Assembly (NCBI RefSeq): GCF_001570425.1
Contig: NZ_BCSX01000045.1
Location: 1-64,000 of the forward strand
Origin: Mycolicibacterium brisbanense
GTDB lineage: Bacteria; Actinomycetota; Actinomycetes; Mycobacteriales; Mycobacteriaceae
DNA: 64,000 nt
Reading direction: 5' to 3'
Under the pieces are notes generated by a model. That model had not been told where the DNA came from and did no database searches. It saw nothing but the letters and a program-made list of their open reading frames with translations. Below are positions 63,982 to 64,000 of this stretch, in pieces (positions within the stretch are counted from its first letter, which is position 1; each line of letters begins with the position of its first letter). The translations under genes were made by a program, and so were the position numbers.

Positions 63982-64000
63982 CATCCGACGACCGGGCCAT

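Overview
The window is chromosomal DNA of a high-GC, fast-growing-type mycobacterium (Mycobacterium/Mycolicibacterium). The left third reproduces the gene order found around sigA in mycobacteria: dxs, a CBS protein and an ArsB/NhaD-type transporter, a TrmA-like methyltransferase, an APC permease, ceoB-ceoC, DUF3159, an OB-fold protein, an alpha/beta hydrolase, DUF3710, dut, DUF3093, DUF4193, cei, suhB, ppgK and sigA. These proteins resemble the M. tuberculosis Rv2682c-Rv2703 set in order and length, with an NhaA antiporter added beside dxs. Species was not determined.

1-19.3 kb is this housekeeping block. A textbook CRP operator lies between the DUF4193 gene and cei, and a hairpin terminator follows sigA. 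19.3-20.7 kb is a small MarR/F420-dependent oxidoreductase operon with a palindromic, apparently leaderless promoter.

20.8-53.4 kb is the striking part: a complete-looking locus for an extracellular-type contractile injection system (eCIS, phage-tail-like). The left arm (20.87-27.22 kb) encodes a LuxR-type regulator, a single-pass Cys-rich membrane protein, a DUF4255 tail-terminator protein, an AAA+ ATPase and a zinc-ribbon/Ig-like/4-TM protein. An envelope module (27.2-32.6 kb) encodes a DUF3298-like membrane protein, two paralogous lipoproteins (one with Cys-rich tandem repeats), a three-domain peptidoglycan hydrolase whose NlpC/P60 cysteine is replaced by serine, and a small HEREH protein. 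An IclR regulator with an amino-acid ABC transporter (32.7-36.5 kb) is interposed, followed by four 103-bp palindromic repeats. The cargo pair comes next (minus strand): a DUF4157 protein and a 1332-residue protein ending in a deaminase-like toxin domain. The structural operon (42.15-53.4 kb) encodes sheath, tube, assembly protein, a DUF6760 mini-protein, a Pro-rich protein, second tube, LysM hub protein, VgrG-like spike, PAAR tip, gp25, baseplate J and tail protein I. No capsid, portal, terminase or integrase is present, and no recognisable tail fibre or tape measure, so this is not a prophage. The two membrane proteins and the missing fibre hint at a particle that works from inside the cell, as proposed for Streptomyces systems; that is inference.

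53.4-64 kb holds ordinary accessory genes: a small helical protein, an Ntn/C45-type hydrolase, a LysR regulator facing a small membrane protein across a perfect LysR box, a large ATPase-BTAD regulator, an IclR regulator, and an esterase, a Baeyer-Villiger monooxygenase and an SDR. The last three could together degrade a ketone via its ester.
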